Source: Nostoc sp. LEGE 06077 (GTDB lineage Bacteria > Cyanobacteriota > Cyanobacteriia > Cyanobacteriales > Nostocaceae). From it: 64,000 nucleotides of DNA. The DNA lies in NCBI RefSeq assembly GCF_015207705.1, contig NZ_JADEWI010000027.1:19339-83338 (forward strand), written 5' to 3'. Positions 28,682 to 37,996 of this stretch are shown in pieces. Within the stretch, counting starts at the first letter, position 1, and the number at the start of each line of letters is the position of its first letter. The translations under genes were made by a program, and so were the position numbers. The notes below the pieces were generated by a model. It was not told the DNA's origin and did no database searches. It worked only from the letters and a program-made list of their open reading frames with translations.

Positions 28682-30057
28682 TATCTTCCTGGTTCCTGCA
28701 CAAAAAACAGCGGTACAAGTGCGGCGAGGCGCAACAAGCCAGAGATGGCGAATAAACCCAGTAAACCTCCCCAAACGGCAAATTGGGCAATGAAACTACC
28801 GATAGTTGTGCCTAAAGCGCCGCTACCACCAGCCACAGCCGCTGCGATCGCAAAATAAATTGACTGATTTTTAATTGGTGCGATCGCTAATTGCAAATTG
28901 TTATTACATAAGTCAATGGCTGCCCAAGTCACACCAGCCAAAATATGTAAAAGTGGCAACCATAGCCAAATATCCAGTTGATTAGCATTAATTCCTAACC
29001 AAAAAATTGGTGTCAGTCCCACCAGAATCCCCACAAAAATTAAGATAGGAAGATTACCTACTCTGTCTGCTAATTTGCCCCACCAAATCAGCATCAACAA
29101 ATTGGCACCAGCTTGCAAACTTCCGTAAAGCGTCACCCAACTAACATCTATACCCAGGGTATCTAACATATAGAGATTAAAAAAAGGTGCGCTCAAGTGA
29201 ACAGCAAACATCCATAAACTGATATAAATTAGCAATATTAAAAAGTTATTATTTTTCCAAATACTCGTATTAGGTAAAGCAACTAATTCATCTGGGTTAT
29301 TTATAGGTGCAGAACCTAGAGAATTTTGCAACTGGGGATTAATATCTACCTTAAAATATTGACAGCCGATGCTAACAATGCCAAACACCACCCCAATTAG
29401 CAGTACGACCCCATAACCTTGAATATTCCCCCCATACCAATGAGATACGACTAAACCAGCCAAAGGCAGACACAGCAAATTAGTCAAGCTAACCGCACTG
29501 TTGCGAATTCCAAAATACCTACCGCGCAATCGTCGCGGAACAATCATCGCCAACCAACTCATCCACGATGCACAACCTAACCCACCTAAAAGATGAGTGG
29601 CTAAAACAATCAACAGCGTCATCAAAACTAACTGTTGTGAACTGATACCGCCCCAACTAAAAATAACAATAGCGATCGCTAAAATTAGCCACACTAGACG
29701 AGCAGTTCCATATATTCCCAGCGCATAGCGAAAACGGCTAGTAGTGCGTTCTGATAAATAAGCACCCAATGGCTGAATGAGATTTACCAGCATGGGTATA
29801 GAAGATAACATCCCAAATACTACAGGACTAGCATCTAATTCCACAAGGAAATTACTGAGTAGAATCCCGCCCGTAGTAATACCAAAAACCGTTGCTAAAA
29901 CTGCATCCACAGTGGAGGCTCGTAAACTAGTACGAATAGCATCCTTAGAAATACGGAAGACAGGTTTTTTGCTTGGAAGCAGTGTAGTTGGGGGCGTAAC
30001 AATCTGGGGTATTTCCAGAGTCAGAGAAGCAGCTGTTTCAACCTGAACAGAATCCAT
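28681..30057 (-). CDS. MFS transporter
   Basis: This 458-residue protein has about 12 membrane segments after a 40-residue soluble N-terminus. The loop between segments 2 and 3 (Y-L-S-E-R-T-T-S-R-F-R-Y) and R-L-R-G-R-Y-F-G-I-R-N later are typical of the major facilitator family. The substrate cannot be told. It converges on accD and is divergent from the sugar-binding gene across a 152-bp promoter region. Confidence 0.85.
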   Translation of the reverse strand: MDSVQVETAASLTLEIPQIVTPPTTLLPSKKPVFRISKDAIRTSLRASTVDAVLATVFGITTGGILLSNFLVELDASPVVFGMLSSIPMLVNLIQPLGAYLSERTTSRFRYALGIYGTARLVWLILAIAIVIFSWGGISSQQLVLMTLLIVLATHLLGGLGCASWMSWLAMIVPRRLRGRYFGIRNSAVSLTNLLCLPLAGLVVSHWYGGNIQGYGVVLLIGVVFGIVSIGCQYFKVDINPQLQNSLGSAPINNPDELVALPNTSIWKNNNFLILLIYISLWMFAVHLSAPFFNLYMLDTLGIDVSWVTLYGSLQAGANLLMLIWWGKLADRVGNLPILIFVGILVGLTPIFWLGINANQLDIWLWLPLLHILAGVTWAAIDLCNNNLQLAIAPIKNQSIYFAIAAAVAGGSGALGTTIGSFIAQFAVWGGLLGLFAISGLLRLAALVPLFFVQEPGR

Positions 30058-30209
30058 AGTTATATTTGAAGTAACGCACCTGGGTGCAGTTTTAGGTATA
30101 ATTTTTCGTTATTTTATCTTGCTTAATCTCAACAAAAATTCAGATTTGTTAAACATCTGTCTTGAGCTACAGACGATATAAGTGAAGTGAAAGCTACTGT
30201 CATCTATCC

Positions 30210-31457
30210 GTGAAAAGAATCAGCTTGTGCAGATTTTTAGGTGTAGTAATAGGGATTGCGATCGCTATTATTGCTTGTCACACTCTACCACTACCAACAG
30301 CAAACGCCCTCACCATCAAACTTAGTGGCTGGGCTGGTTCTCAAGTTGAGCAAAAGCTATTAAAACAAGTTTTGCAAGACTTTGAAACCCAGCATCCCAA
30401 CATCAAAGTTAAATACGAAGTTATTTCTGACCAATATATGGATGTCATCAAAACCCGTTTGGTTGGAGATGCGGCTCCTGATGTCTTTTATCTTGATGCA
30501 CTCGAAGCGCCTTTTTTGATGAGTCAAAATGTTTTGGAACCCTTAGATAATTACATTCAATCAGAATTTGACATAGAAGACTTTGAAGTTACCCTTTTAG
30601 ATAGTTTTAAATATCAAAACCATATTTATGGGCTACCGAAAGACTATTCTACATTAGCTCTGTTTTATAACACAAAATCTTTTGCTGCGGCAGGTTTAAA
30701 TACTCCACCAACAACTTGGACAGAACTACGTTCTTATTCCCAAAAATTAACAAGCAAGCTCAACAAATATGGTTTTGGTGAATTGCCTGAATTAGCACGT
30801 CAGGGATATAAAATTAAAGCCTTTGATGGACAAATTATTGATGAGAACGGTTATGCGAATTTTGCTAGTCAAACTAGTTTACAAGGTTTGCAATTAGTTA
30901 TCGACCAGTATCAAAAAGATAAATCATCTGCCCAAAAATCTGATGTTGGCACAAACTCAGGTAGCGAAATGTTTGGTCAGGGTAAAGTAGCGATGGTGAT
31001 TGAAGGGAATTGGGCGATTCCTTATTTACAAGAAACCTTTCCCCAACTCAAATTTGCTACCGCAGAATTACCCAGAATTAACAATCAAAAAGGCACAATG
31101 GTTTTCACTGTCGCCTATGTTATGAACAAGCAATCTCAGCATAAAGCCGCGGCTTGGGAGTTGATTTCTTCCCTGACTGGTAAAGCGGGAATGCAAAAAT
31201 GGACAGCCACAGGATTTGCACTCCCAACACGAAAATCGGTAGCACAAAAATTAGGCTACGACAAAGATATTCTGCGAAAACCATTAGTTGCAGGAGTGAG
31301 TTATGCAACACCTTGGCAAGTTGGTCAATATCCCCAAGCAATTATGAATAATTTTGATAATCAGTTTGTCAGTGCTTTATTAGGACAACAAACATTAAAT
31401 CAGGCGATGTTACGGGCGGAGAATTCTGCAAATCAGCAAATTAAAGTGATGAAGTAA
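30210..31457 (+). CDS. sugar ABC transporter substrate-binding protein
   Basis: This is the extracytoplasmic solute-binding protein of the MalE/UgpB type (415 residues). The start is GTG. A signal peptide with hydrophobic core V-V-I-G-I-A-I-A-I-I-A-C ends near T-A-N-A-L; the Cys is poorly placed for a lipobox, so periplasmic or lipid-anchored are both possible. The mature part starts I-K-L-S-G-W-A-G-S and has the D-V-F-Y-L-D-A and N-K-Y-G-F-G features of the family. The matching permease genes are at 34108-35837, separated by an inserted AAA gene. Confidence 0.88.
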   Translation: MKRISLCRFLGVVIGIAIAIIACHTLPLPTANALTIKLSGWAGSQVEQKLLKQVLQDFETQHPNIKVKYEVISDQYMDVIKTRLVGDAAPDVFYLDALEAPFLMSQNVLEPLDNYIQSEFDIEDFEVTLLDSFKYQNHIYGLPKDYSTLALFYNTKSFAAAGLNTPPTTWTELRSYSQKLTSKLNKYGFGELPELARQGYKIKAFDGQIIDENGYANFASQTSLQGLQLVIDQYQKDKSSAQKSDVGTNSGSEMFGQGKVAMVIEGNWAIPYLQETFPQLKFATAELPRINNQKGTMVFTVAYVMNKQSQHKAAAWELISSLTGKAGMQKWTATGFALPTRKSVAQKLGYDKDILRKPLVAGVSYATPWQVGQYPQAIMNNFDNQFVSALLGQQTLNQAMLRAENSANQQIKVMK

Positions 31458-31471
31458 ATACATTAAAGTAG

Positions 31472-31499
31472 GGTGTGTTGTCGCCTAGCGCAACGCACC
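31472..31499. repeat. palindromic repeat acting as terminator
   Basis: GGTGTGTTG and CAACGCACC pair over nine positions with one G-T pair and a 10-nt loop. The element lies between the convergent binding-protein and AAA genes and resembles a common cyanobacterial repeat (from memory). Confidence 0.5.
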
Positions 31500-31519
31500 A
31501 TCTTATTTGGCGACTATTC

Positions 31520-33952
31520 CTAATCAATTTCCCATTCTACTCTCAAGGTTTCCAGCTTAGGATTTTTGACACTCAGCCGCTTACACTCTTCCAAAAATTC
31601 TTTCACCTGTTCTTGAGTCAAACTCAAACCCCCATCTTGAAGATTATCAATATAAGCAATTACATCTGAAGTTGTCAGATATGAATTTATTTCTTCCAAC
31701 AAAATAGCATTATTGACCTCTCGACAAACTAACTCAATATCAGATGAAGTAAATCTGCTACTCTTCTCTGCTAACATTTCAAAACTAATCGACTGATTTA
31801 CATTAATTTGTGATAGATAATGCTGAAATATATCGGCTCTTTCGGCTTGGTTGGGTGGAAAAATCGGAATTTTCCAATCTAATCTACCAGAACGTTTCAA
31901 GGCACTATCAATGCCACTTAAATAATTAGTAGCAGCAATAACTATGACATCACTATCTTTAATATTATTCAGTTCAATCAATAATTGATTGATTGTGGCT
32001 CTTTGATCAGTATGGGAATTCTCATCATTCCGATTAAACCCAATGCTATCTAACTCATCTATAAATAGCACAGAAGGGGCTTTTTTCTTAGCTTGAGCAA
32101 AAATATCTCGAATATTTTTTTGGCTTTGACCTATCCAAACACTGATAATATCAGCCGGGGAAAATTTAAAGAAATATCTCCCTGATTCATTAGCAAAAGC
32201 ATTAGCTAGTAACGTTTTGCCACATCCAGGTAATCCATAGAAAAGAATACCCCCAATTGCACCTTTATGTCCTTTAGATTGTAATTTGAGCAGTTTATTT
32301 AATTTTTCTTTTTCTTCATTTAGTCCTTTGACTTGGCTAAAGTCAAGTTTTACTTGTTTGGTAACTGGTATGATTTGTCTTCTAGCATTTCTTTTAAATC
32401 CATATTCAAAAGTCGGATAATTAATCGTTTCAAAAGACACAGGTACTAATTGATGTTTTTCATAATCTGGGGTCATAACTATAATTTTAAAGTTATCCCC
32501 ATAGTATTCTGCTAGTTTATATTCTAAAATTTCTTTAGTCTTTTTGAGTTGATAATAGTTGCGAGCAATTTCAAATCCAGGTACTACCAACCAAACACTT
32601 TCTAAATTATTTGGCCATACCTGAGATTTTCGCAGTATTCTCTTAATCATGTCAAAAAAGAGATTATTATCCGCAAACTCTTGATATTTGAGAGTTTCTA
32701 TTTCTACTACAATCTTATTTTTGACATATACTTCAACTTTTTCAGTTTGATATTCTTCATATTCATCCTCATCTGTATTATCTTCGTCTTGAGAAGTTAA
32801 CTCTACCTCACAGCCGATATGCGATAATTCATATCCAAGATTTTCTAATGTTTTGATAGCAAAATATTTCAGATAAATATATTCAGTGCTTTCTTGTTGC
32901 CATTTTAGATGATAAAGATGTTCCGGTTTCATCCTCAATAACAATTGTGATTCAGCTTGAATCTGGGCTTTTTGTAGTTCTAAAAAATAATTGAGTAGCG
33001 ATACATCATCTTCATCTGTTTGATAATAAGGCAGTTCAAGTAATAGACGAAAGTGAGCTAATATTTCTTCTTTTTGCTCAATGGCAGCTTCATGAGAATA
33101 TTTACATCTCATAGTAAAAGTAAAAGGAATTTTACTAGCCACTGTATCTACTAAATGTCCTAAACTATCTTCTTTTTGTTGGGCTTGAATTTCTCGCAAA
33201 GATGGGCAATGAAATAAAAGAAATGTTTGCGTAGAATTATATTTATTTAAAGACAAAGATATAGATTCAAACTGCTCGTCAAATTTTTCTGAATCGAGTA
33301 ATTCCAATCCAGTACCTCCTAGTATGACACTAGTCATAGTTGAGCGGTAAAAATGAAATATATTTGCTCCTTGAATAGAGTTTTCTTTTTCATTTTCATT
33401 ATCGTCATCTGAGTCAATTATCTTAGTAGCAAATTGCCTGACAGAAGAACTTGTAACTTCAGTTAGACCTTTATATTGAAACTTTCTAATTAATTCATAA
33501 TTAAATATTTTGACAACAATATCAGAAAAGAAATCTACATCTTGAGGAATGAGAAAAATTCCCATAGGTTGATTTGAATCTAAACAAGACTGGAAGCGTT
33601 CATATTCTTGATCAGAGCCAAAGTCAAATAAATAGTAAAAGAAATCATGTTTGACTTGAATGACTTCTCTAAGCTTTTGCGAAATTGGTTCAGATGCTAA
33701 AGTTTCTTGAGAAAATTCTACATCTTTGAGAGAAATATCTATCTTGGTATCTAACGGAACATATAAATCAAAAGCTGGCTCGGCATACAACCCTAAGTTA
33801 TCAAGAATAGTATTAAAATCATCGATGAAGGCTTGGCTTCTGCGTTGATAGCCAAACTGCTCCATAATGGTTTTCACTCTCAAGCTTTTTTTAGCTTTAC
33901 CTGTTCTGTGAAGTTCATTTTTGATAGAGCTTAAGTAGGCTGTATATGACAT
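31520..33952 (-). CDS. AAA+ ATPase with a possible nuclease-like middle region
   Basis: This 810-residue protein has a classical AAA+ module at about 540-740: Walker A G-L-P-G-C-G-K-T near 573-580, Walker B L-F-I-D-E-L-D-S near 630 and arginine finger R-S-G-R-L-D near 685, closest to FtsH/Cdc48-type ATPases. No protease domain follows. The N-terminal 75 residues (F-G-Y-Q-R-R-S-Q-A-F then L-G-L-Y-A-E-P-A-F) look like a small winged-helix domain. The region at about 370-490 has V-E-V-Y-V-K-N-K-I-V-V-E-I-E-T-L-K, which could be a PD-(D/E)xK-type fold; this is inference. AAGGA lies 6 nt before the ATG. It is on the opposite strand inside a sugar ABC locus and may be a defence or quality-control protein. 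Confidence 0.85.
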   Translation of the reverse strand: MSYTAYLSSIKNELHRTGKAKKSLRVKTIMEQFGYQRRSQAFIDDFNTILDNLGLYAEPAFDLYVPLDTKIDISLKDVEFSQETLASEPISQKLREVIQVKHDFFYYLFDFGSDQEYERFQSCLDSNQPMGIFLIPQDVDFFSDIVVKIFNYELIRKFQYKGLTEVTSSSVRQFATKIIDSDDDNENEKENSIQGANIFHFYRSTMTSVILGGTGLELLDSEKFDEQFESISLSLNKYNSTQTFLLFHCPSLREIQAQQKEDSLGHLVDTVASKIPFTFTMRCKYSHEAAIEQKEEILAHFRLLLELPYYQTDEDDVSLLNYFLELQKAQIQAESQLLLRMKPEHLYHLKWQQESTEYIYLKYFAIKTLENLGYELSHIGCEVELTSQDEDNTDEDEYEEYQTEKVEVYVKNKIVVEIETLKYQEFADNNLFFDMIKRILRKSQVWPNNLESVWLVVPGFEIARNYYQLKKTKEILEYKLAEYYGDNFKIIVMTPDYEKHQLVPVSFETINYPTFEYGFKRNARRQIIPVTKQVKLDFSQVKGLNEEKEKLNKLLKLQSKGHKGAIGGILFYGLPGCGKTLLANAFANESGRYFFKFSPADIISVWIGQSQKNIRDIFAQAKKKAPSVLFIDELDSIGFNRNDENSHTDQRATINQLLIELNNIKDSDVIVIAATNYLSGIDSALKRSGRLDWKIPIFPPNQAERADIFQHYLSQINVNQSISFEMLAEKSSRFTSSDIELVCREVNNAILLEEINSYLTTSDVIAYIDNLQDGGLSLTQEQVKEFLEECKRLSVKNPKLETLRVEWEID

Positions 33953-34107
33953 TTTGTATCCTTAACAATAACCAAATCTATTGTTCCCAAATTGAGATAT
34001 GCAGTTAACTTACATAAGCGATCGCCACAGTCTCCGATGTACCATAAATAATCATGCCCTACCTATCGCTGCAACTGGGTTGTGCGGAATTAGGCGGAGG
34101 TTAAGTT

Positions 34108-35004
34108 ATGTTGCAAATTCATAGGCGACAGAATCACATTACAGAAAATCTGGCTGGATATCTGTTTCTCGCGCCCACTATTCTGGTTTTGGGAACTTTT
34201 GTTTTATTACCGATTATTTACGCTGTTTTTCTTTCATTACACAAAGTACAACTTCTTGGCGGGATTGAGTATGAGTTTATCGGGTTTCGCAATTTCAGCC
34301 GCTTAGTTGAAGATGAACGCGTTTGGATTGCTTTGAAAAATACGGCGGAATATGTGGCCATTGTCGTACCTTGCCAAACTATTTTGGCTTTAGTTTTGGC
34401 GGTAACTCTCAATTCGGGGATTCGCGGCAAAAATTGGTGGCGTATCCTCTATTTTTTGCCCACAGTGACTTCTTCGGCGGTGCTGACGCTGATTTTTATG
34501 TGGATTTATAACACAGATGGGCTATTGAATGATGGTTTAGCTTTTGTAGGTTTACCTACTTATAACTGGTTGGGAGATCCATCTGTAGCACTCAAAGGCA
34601 TCATGATCATGAATATTTGGTCAACTGCACCGTTTTATATGGTGATTTATCTAGCGGCGTTACAAGATATCCCTCAAAAATTGTATGAGGCGGCGGAACT
34701 AGATGGGGCAAATACTTGGCAGCAGTTTATTTACATAACAATTCCGTTACTCCAGCCTGTAACTTTTTTTGTTGTCGCTATCGGGATAATTGGGACTTTT
34801 CAATTATTTGACCAGTCTTATATTTTCTCTGGTGGGACTGGCGGCCCGAATAATGCAACGCTGACTTTAGTCTTGCTAATTTACCAAGCGGTATTTCGCA
34901 ATTTACAGATGGGTTATGCGGCGGCGATCGCATTTTTATTGGCCGTAGTCATTATTACTATAACTTTAATTCAGCGGCGGTTATTTGGAGGCGAAAAAAC
35001 TTGA
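34108..35004 (+). CDS. sugar ABC transporter permease (MalF/UgpA type)
   Basis: This 298-residue inner-membrane permease has six membrane segments and the coupling EAA loop E-A-A-E-L-D-G-A-N-T-W-Q-Q-F near residue 194. GGAGG lies 7 nt before the ATG. Its stop overlaps the TTG start of the second permease by 4 bp. It works with the binding protein at 30210. No ATPase gene is linked, so a shared MsiK/MalK-type ATPase is expected elsewhere. Confidence 0.92.
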   Translation: MLQIHRRQNHITENLAGYLFLAPTILVLGTFVLLPIIYAVFLSLHKVQLLGGIEYEFIGFRNFSRLVEDERVWIALKNTAEYVAIVVPCQTILALVLAVTLNSGIRGKNWWRILYFLPTVTSSAVLTLIFMWIYNTDGLLNDGLAFVGLPTYNWLGDPSVALKGIMIMNIWSTAPFYMVIYLAALQDIPQKLYEAAELDGANTWQQFIYITIPLLQPVTFFVVAIGIIGTFQLFDQSYIFSGGTGGPNNATLTLVLLIYQAVFRNLQMGYAAAIAFLLAVVIITITLIQRRLFGGEKT

Positions 35005-35837
35005 AGACAATTTCTCGCATTCCTTGGCTCAAAGTGTTGTTATACCTAGTATTGACGGTTTATGGAGTGATTACTGTCATACCCTTTCTTTGGGCATTGT
35101 CGGCATCATTTAAGCCATTATCAGAGATTGTCAACGGCAGCAGTAATTTTATCCCGCAGAATTTTACTTTAGACAATTACAAGCAAATTTTTTTACAGGA
35201 ACCGCTATTTTGGCGCTGGTTATTTAACAGTGTAGCGATCGCCGTTAGCGTGACACTATTAAACTTAATCTTTAACTCAATGGCTGGTTATGCCTTAGCG
35301 AGACTGCGCTTTGTCGGTAAAAGCTTCTGGTTTTTCTTAATTTTGGCAGTGTTGGCAGTCCCAGCGCAAATTACCTTGATTCCTACCTTTTTAATTTTAA
35401 AGGCGATCGGTTGGCTAAATTCTTATCAAGGCATGATTGTGCCAGGGATGGTAAATGCTACCTTTATCTTTATGATGCGGCAGTTTTTCGTCAATTTCCC
35501 TAGAGAATTAGAAGAAGCAGGACAACTAGATGGTTTAACTACCTGGGGAATTTTTAGACATATTGTCTTACCTTTAGCTAAACCAGCCCTAGCAGCCCAA
35601 GCCGTTTTCGTCTTCATGGGTAGTTGGAATAATTTTTTGCTCCCTGTCGTCATTTTATTTGACCCCGAAATGTTCACCTTACCCTTGGGCTTGAACACCT
35701 TCAAAGGTCTATACATCAGCTATTGGAACTACATCATGGCAGCTTCGATGGTGTTTACTCTGCCAGCTTTAGGTATATATGCTTTCTTCAACCGTTACTT
35801 TATTCAAAGTGCAGCCTTTACAGGCGGGAAAGGATAG
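35001..35837 (+). CDS. sugar ABC transporter permease (MalG/UgpE type)
   Basis: This is the second permease of the pair, 278 residues, with six membrane segments and EAA-loop E-E-A-G-Q-L-D-G-L-T-T-W-G-I-F. The TTG start lies in the TTGA overlap with the first permease stop, so translation is coupled. The N-terminus matches MalG-type proteins (V-I-P-F-L-W-A-L-S-A-S-F-K). Confidence 0.92.
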   Translation: MKTISRIPWLKVLLYLVLTVYGVITVIPFLWALSASFKPLSEIVNGSSNFIPQNFTLDNYKQIFLQEPLFWRWLFNSVAIAVSVTLLNLIFNSMAGYALARLRFVGKSFWFFLILAVLAVPAQITLIPTFLILKAIGWLNSYQGMIVPGMVNATFIFMMRQFFVNFPRELEEAGQLDGLTTWGIFRHIVLPLAKPALAAQAVFVFMGSWNNFLLPVVILFDPEMFTLPLGLNTFKGLYISYWNYIMAASMVFTLPALGIYAFFNRYFIQSAAFTGGKG

Positions 35838-35838
35838 T

Positions 35839-35871
35839 TATTAGTCAATGGTCATTTGTCAATGGTCATTT
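35839..35871. repeat. short tandem repeats, Nostoc type
   Basis: Two copies of a unit close to GTCAATGGTCATTT follow the permease stop. They are like the short tandemly repeated sequences of Nostoc; related TGACAAATGAC strings occur near 22602 and 27620. Confidence 0.6.
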
Positions 35872-35993
35872 CTTACTTCCTCTACTCCCCTACGCCCCTG
35901 ATCCCTGATCAGAATTTTGGGCAACAAATTGCACTCCTAACGTGATATTGGTATTACAGCGACTTAATCTCTATTTGTCTGTTAACAAACATT

Positions 35994-36248
35994 ATGGGTT
36001 TTGCAGATCTACCGATCGCAGAGATAGCAAAAAACTACAGTATGACTGTGGCGAAAGTGTTTTCTCTGTATAAGCAATTGGGAATTGCCTATAAATGCCA
36101 AATGGCTCATTGGGCGTTAGAAAATGCAAAAGCAATTATGGCGCAAACATCGTCGGAAATTTACCACCAAGGTACTAGCGACTCGGTGAGTGATACCAGA
36201 GTCACCTTGAGGGCGATTTCGGACTGGAGCGAATTTTTAATAACATAG
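35994..36248 (+). CDS. small protein with HTH-like N-terminus
   Basis: This 84-codon protein has I-A-E-I-A-K-N-Y-S-M-T-V-A-K-V-F-S-L-Y-K-Q-L-G-I, which reads like a helix-turn-helix of the type used to recognise DNA, and then an A-L-E-N-A-K-A-I-M helix. It looks like a small cyanobacterial family that I cannot name. It lies 77 bp before psbV on the same strand and might be co-transcribed. No clear Shine-Dalgarno sequence precedes it. Confidence 0.55.
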   Translation: MGFADLPIAEIAKNYSMTVAKVFSLYKQLGIAYKCQMAHWALENAKAIMAQTSSEIYHQGTSDSVSDTRVTLRAISDWSEFLIT

Positions 36249-36325
36249 AACCGCTGTTAGCGACACGGAGATTGAACATCGCATTATTTAGCTGTGTTGA
36301 GCGTCAAAATTTTTAAGGGGAAACA

Positions 36326-36817
36326 ATGTTTAGAAGATTAATTGGCGTTGTTGTGGTTACTGTTTTACTGGCATTTCAGTTGATGGTCGGTAGTGCTACA
36401 GCTGTGGAACTAGACGCAGCTACCAGAACAGTGCCATTAAATGAACAGGGTGATACAGTCGTTCTTAGCCTCAAACAAGTTAAAGAAGGCAAACGCTTAT
36501 TTCAATACGCTTGCGCCCAATGTCATGTTGGTGGCGTTACTAAGGTCAACCAAAACGTCGGACTTGAACCAGAAGCTCTAAAATTAGCGACACCCAACCG
36601 GAATAATATTGCAGGTTTGGTAGATTACATGAAAAATCCCACTACTTATGACGGGGAAGAGGAAATCTCTGAATTACACCCCAGCCTCAAGAGTGCAGAT
36701 ATTTTCACAGAAATGCGAAATCTGACCGAAGATGATTTAGTAGCGATCGCTGGTCATATCCTCCTACAACCCAAGGTTGTCGGTAGCAAGTGGGGCGGGG
36801 GCAAAATTTATTACTAA
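36326..36817 (+). CDS. psbV: cytochrome c550 of photosystem II
   Basis: PsbV is the lumenal extrinsic haem protein that stabilises the oxygen-evolving cluster. A signal peptide of about 26 residues ends at A-T-A. The haem site is C-A-Q-C-H, and the C-terminus G-G-G-K-I-Y-Y is characteristic. The length of 163 is normal. GGGGA precedes the ATG. It lies upstream of petE, as in Anabaena sp. PCC 7120 (from memory). Confidence 0.97.
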   Translation: MFRRLIGVVVVTVLLAFQLMVGSATAVELDAATRTVPLNEQGDTVVLSLKQVKEGKRLFQYACAQCHVGGVTKVNQNVGLEPEALKLATPNRNNIAGLVDYMKNPTTYDGEEEISELHPSLKSADIFTEMRNLTEDDLVAIAGHILLQPKVVGSKWGGGKIYY

Positions 36818-36981
36818 GCCTCAGTATTAATTGCTGAGTGTTGAGGGATTAGGTGCTAGGGATTGAGGTTTGAGCAAAAATTTTGGATTAGGCTGTAATC
36901 TAAAATCTGAAATCTTAAATTCCCAGTACCTAATCCCTATATTTTTGAGCATAATTTACTACTTTTTCCTCCCTTGTACTC

Positions 36982-37068
36982 CAATACGGTTCAGTTAAGA
37001 AAGTTTTCTTGTGGAGATAAGGGAACTGGGAACAGTAAAAGACAAAAAAGCTTATCTTAACCGTATTG
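36982..37068. mobile_element. 87-bp MITE-like element, diverged copy
   Basis: It starts with CAATACGGTTCAGTTAAG and ends with CTTATCTTAACCGTATTG, inverted repeats that match well at the outer ends. The first 17 bases are identical to those of the element at 52153-52285. It lies between psbV and petE, about 160 bp before the petE promoter. Confidence 0.65.
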
Positions 37069-37216
37069 CCTTACATCCTTGATTACTGAGCGTAGTCGAA
37101 GTGTCAAAGTATCCACCCCTATGTTTCTTGGGTGCAATGTAATTTAGGAATTATTGCTGGTGGCAAAGTTTCTGAATGTTAATTTATCGCCCAATTCATA
37201 AAAAAATTTAGATCTA

Positions 37217-37252
37217 TGACATATTGTCAAACTTTGGCGTTGATTTTATTTA
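37217..37252 (+). promoter_or_regulatory. petE promoter with overlapping palindrome
   Basis: TTGTCA (37224-37229), a 17-bp spacer and TATTTA (37247-37252) make a good -35/-10 pair about 40 bp before the ATG. The -35 is part of the perfect inverted repeat TGACA-TAT-TGTCA (37217-37229), placed as a repressor site would be. In Synechocystis the BlaI-type repressor PetR controls petE in response to copper. Linking PetR to this site is inference. Confidence 0.55.
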
Positions 37253-37293
37253 GAATGAAATAGGGAAAAAAAACCATCTGTTAGGAGAAAGTC

Positions 37294-37710
37294 ATGAAAT
37301 TGATTGCAGCAAGCCTGCGACGCTTGAGCCTAGCTGTTTTGACAATTGTTTTAGTTGTGAGCAGTTTCGCTATTTTTACACCTTCCGCCGCCGCAGAAAC
37401 CTACCAAGTCAAGCTCGGTAGCGATAAAGGGTTGCTAGTATTTGAACCCAAAAAGATCTCGATCAAACCCGGCGATACAATTGAATGGGTAAACAACAAA
37501 GTTCCTCCCCATAACATTGTCTTTGATGCAGCCCTCAACCCTGCCAAGAGTGCAGATTTAGCTAAATCTCTGTCTCACAAACAGTTGTTAATGAGTCCTG
37601 GTCAAAAAGACACAACCACTTTCCCCGCCGATGCACCAGCGGGTGAATACACCTTCTATTGTGAACCCCACCGTGGTGCTGGGATGGTTGGTAAAATCAC
37701 TGTTGAATAG
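37294..37710 (+). CDS. petE: plastocyanin
   Basis: Plastocyanin is the copper protein that carries electrons from cytochrome b6f to photosystem I in the lumen. A signal peptide of about 34 residues ends at A-A-A. The copper ligands are the His of P-P-H-N, and Cys, His and Met in [10 protein letters not shown]. The length of 138 is normal. AGGAG lies 6-7 nt before the ATG. It is followed by the gene of its functional substitute, cytochrome c6. Confidence 0.97.
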   Translation: MKLIAASLRRLSLAVLTIVLVVSSFAIFTPSAAAETYQVKLGSDKGLLVFEPKKISIKPGDTIEWVNNKVPPHNIVFDAALNPAKSADLAKSLSHKQLLMSPGQKDTTTFPADAPAGEYTFYCEPHRGAGMVGKITVE

Positions 37711-37805
37711 AAGTAGCACTGTTGACCTAGATATTTTCTAGGCTCTTCAGTTAAATTCACAAAGCAACAAACGCCAGAATCTGGCACATACAAAAAATTA
37801 ACTAA

Positions 37806-37882
37806 TAGCGGTGACGAGTTTGATTTCCGCCCAGAATGCTCAACAGCGCATAGCGATGTCAGAGATTAACTCGTTACCGCTA
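37806..37882. other. 15-bp inverted repeat between petE and petJ
   Basis: TAGCGGTGACGAGTT pairs with AACTCGTTACCGCTA over 15 positions with one G-T pair, around a 47-nt loop. It lies in the petJ leader about 115 bp before the TTG start. It could be a petE terminator, an mRNA switch or a small insertion. Confidence 0.6.
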
Positions 37883-37996
37883 ATTTTATGGAAATGTAAA
37901 ACTGATAAAATAAATACCAATTCAAAAAATATTGGCAGCACATTAATCAATAGTTATGAGAATAATTTATTTAGTCGCTGGAGCCTGGAGAATAAC

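Noticed and set aside
37811..37996. N-terminal extension of cytochrome c6 from GTG 37811
   Set aside because: It would place 62 unrelated residues before the signal peptide and its start lies inside the inverted repeat; TTG 37997 has a proper ribosome-binding site.
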